From assembly GCA_023429985.1 (NCBI GenBank), contig JAEZCV010000074.1:1-6335 (forward strand): DNA of 6,335 bases, read 5' to 3'. The notes beneath the pieces are model-generated. The model did not search any database and was not told the origin of the DNA. It worked only from the letters and a program-made list of their open reading frames with translations. Source of the DNA: Bacteroidota bacterium (GTDB lineage Bacteria; Bacteroidota; Bacteroidia; Chitinophagales; Chitinophagaceae). The position numbers were made by a program, and so were the translations under genes. Below, piece after piece: positions 5,668 through 6,335 of this stretch (within the stretch, counting starts at the first letter, position 1; the number at the start of each line of letters is the position of its first letter).

Positions 5668-5892
5668 TCAGGATTGAGAGGAAGAAGGTGTGGTTGTAGT
5701 AGAAGTAGTTTTCGTACGTTCCTTATCATTGATTCCTTCTTCAATTTCCTTGCGCACATTGGTTTTGGCATCATTGAATTCCCTGATACCACGACCCAGG
5801 CCGCGCATCAGCTCAGGAATTTTTCTTCCACCAAATAAGAGCAATACGATAAGAAGAATGATCAGAATTTCATTAAAACCTATAGGACCCAT
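5668..5892 (-). CDS. tatA: Twin-arginine translocase subunit TatA/TatE family
   Basis: Inner-membrane subunit that assembles with TatC to move folded proteins with twin-arginine signals across the membrane. The 74-residue protein has the standard layout: a short N-terminus with a polar residue at position 8 (Glu8), one membrane helix (about 6-20, ILIILLIVLLLF), the FG hinge (Phe20-Gly21), then an amphipathic helix (24-42) with KIPELMRGLGRGIREF. A charged segment and a Ser/Thr-rich tail (60-74) follow. Glu8 alone does not separate TatA from TatB or TatE, but the hinge and amphipathic-helix sequence fit TatA/E of Bacteroidota. The ATG at 5892 is preceded by an A/T-rich leader and a likely -7 box at 5926-5919. 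tatC is not in the window; gatA follows 7 bp downstream. Confidence 0.94.
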   Translation of the reverse strand: MGPIGFNEILIILLIVLLLFGGRKIPELMRGLGRGIREFNDAKTNVRKEIEEGINDKERTKTTSTTTTPSSSQS

Positions 5893-5918
5893 AAAATGGA
5901 TTTATTATGATTAGAATG

Positions 5919-5926
5919 CAAAGGTA
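5919..5926 (-). promoter_or_regulatory. Likely -7 box of the tatA-gatA promoter (TACCTTTG)
   Basis: Read on the minus strand, TACCTTTG matches the Bacteroidota -7 consensus TAnnTTTG exactly and is followed by CA. It lies 26 bases before the tatA ATG, giving a leader of about 20 bases. A clear TTTG -33 box is not visible 19-21 bases upstream. Its position just after the rplS terminator supports an independent start for tatA, gatA and the transglycosylase. Confidence 0.55.
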
Positions 5927-5969
5927 TGGAAAAGCATTATCCCTTTTAAGGATTCGGGTTAAATAAAAA

Positions 5970-5988
5970 CGTCCCGCAATGCGGGACG
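5970..5988 (-). terminator. Rho-independent terminator of rplS
   Basis: CGTCCCGC and GCGGGACG (5970-5977 and 5981-5988) form a GC-rich 8-bp stem with a three-base loop. On the minus strand it is followed by TTTTTATTT, and it starts 21 bases past the rplS stop. It is the strongest hairpin in the window and cleanly separates rplS from tatA. Confidence 0.9.
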
Positions 5989-6009
5989 CTTAAAAATATA
6001 TTACCAGAA

Positions 6010-6335
6010 TTATTTGGCAGTTTCAACCGCTCTTTTCTTTTCCTGGATCCTTGCACTTTTACCACTACGCTCACGCTGGTAGAACAGTTTAGCACGACGA
6101 ACACGGCCGGCCTTGTTCAGTACAATTGAATCAATGTTTGGAGAAAGGAAGGGGAAAAGCCTTTCAACACCTACACCATCAGAGATCTTGCGAACGGTAA
6201 AGGTAGCAGTAGCGCCTTCACCCTGCTTTTTGATCACGTCTCCACGGAACGACTGGATCCTTTCTTTGTTTCCTTCAATAATTTTATAATTAACAGTGAT
6301 ATTATCACCTGCTTTAAACTTAGGGAATTCTTTTT
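6010..6335 (-). CDS. rplS: 50S ribosomal protein L19, 5' end cut by the window edge
   Basis: L19 sits at the interface of the large and small ribosomal subunits. The visible part is 107 codons plus the TAA stop; the frame stays open to the right edge, so only about the first ten residues are missing. The readable sequence begins KEFPKFKAGDNITVNYKI and continues with the hallmark IIEGNKERIQSFRGDVIKK, then ATFTVRKISDGVGVER, FPFLSPNID and KAGRVRRAKLFYQR. It ends ARIQEKKRAVETAK, a C-terminal extension a few residues beyond the common RIQEKR end. A GTG at 6237 is an internal valine of RGDVIKK, not a start. A strong terminator follows. Any upstream partner (often trmD or rpsP in other bacteria) is outside the window. 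Confidence 0.97.
   Translation of the reverse strand, partial: KEFPKFKAGDNITVNYKIIEGNKERIQSFRGDVIKKQGEGATATFTVRKISDGVGVERLFPFLSPNIDSIVLNKAGRVRRAKLFYQRERSGKSARIQEKKRAVETAK

Noticed and set aside
5602..5914. Plus-strand open frames over tatA, one hydrophobic at its N-terminus
   Set aside because: They are antisense to a clear TatA with hinge and amphipathic helix; the apparent hydrophobicity comes from the complement of charged and Thr-rich codons.

Overview
The window looks like an ordinary chromosomal segment of a member of the Bacteroidota, most likely near Chitinophagaceae/Sphingobacteriia. The evidence is moderate GC with A/T-rich leaders lacking Shine-Dalgarno sequences, promoter -7 boxes of the TAnnTTTG type (TACATTTG before purA, TACCTTTG before tatA), and protein sequences typical of that phylum. 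The lineage is my inference from family knowledge; no search was run.

Left edge (1-175): on the minus strand a reading frame begins at 27 and runs off the window. Its nine visible residues (MSKSTFFTG) resemble the start of Bacteroidota IS4-family (DUF4372) transposases, so an insertion sequence may sit directly upstream of purA. Between it and purA lie an 8-bp inverted repeat abutting that start codon, a strong bidirectional terminator-like hairpin (64-91), a short 7-bp tandem repeat, and the likely purA -7 box.

Plus-strand block (176-3168): purA (adenylosuccinate synthase), a small, extremely acidic protein of unknown function with three basic patches, and, 5 bp later, a stand-alone aminodeoxychorismate synthase component I (pabB-type, identified by its PIKGT lysine). 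The last two have their own likely promoter at 1467-1497, overlapped by a perfect 8-bp dyad, and are probably co-transcribed.

Minus-strand block (6335-3183): the C-terminal 107 residues of rplS (ribosomal protein L19), its terminator, then a probable transcription unit of tatA, gatA and a secreted SLT-type lytic transglycosylase. tatA has its own promoter and gatA begins 7 bp after it. The transglycosylase converges on pabB with 14 bp between stop codons, and its terminator lies inside the 3' end of the pabB coding sequence.

The genes are mainly housekeeping: AMP synthesis, folate precursor synthesis, Gln-tRNA/Asn-tRNA amidation, Tat export, peptidoglycan cleavage and ribosome structure. The least understood items are the acidic protein, with its dyad-bearing promoter, and the possible mobile-element end beside purA. 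I found no CRISPR array, tRNA, rRNA, defence system or clearly new multi-gene system.
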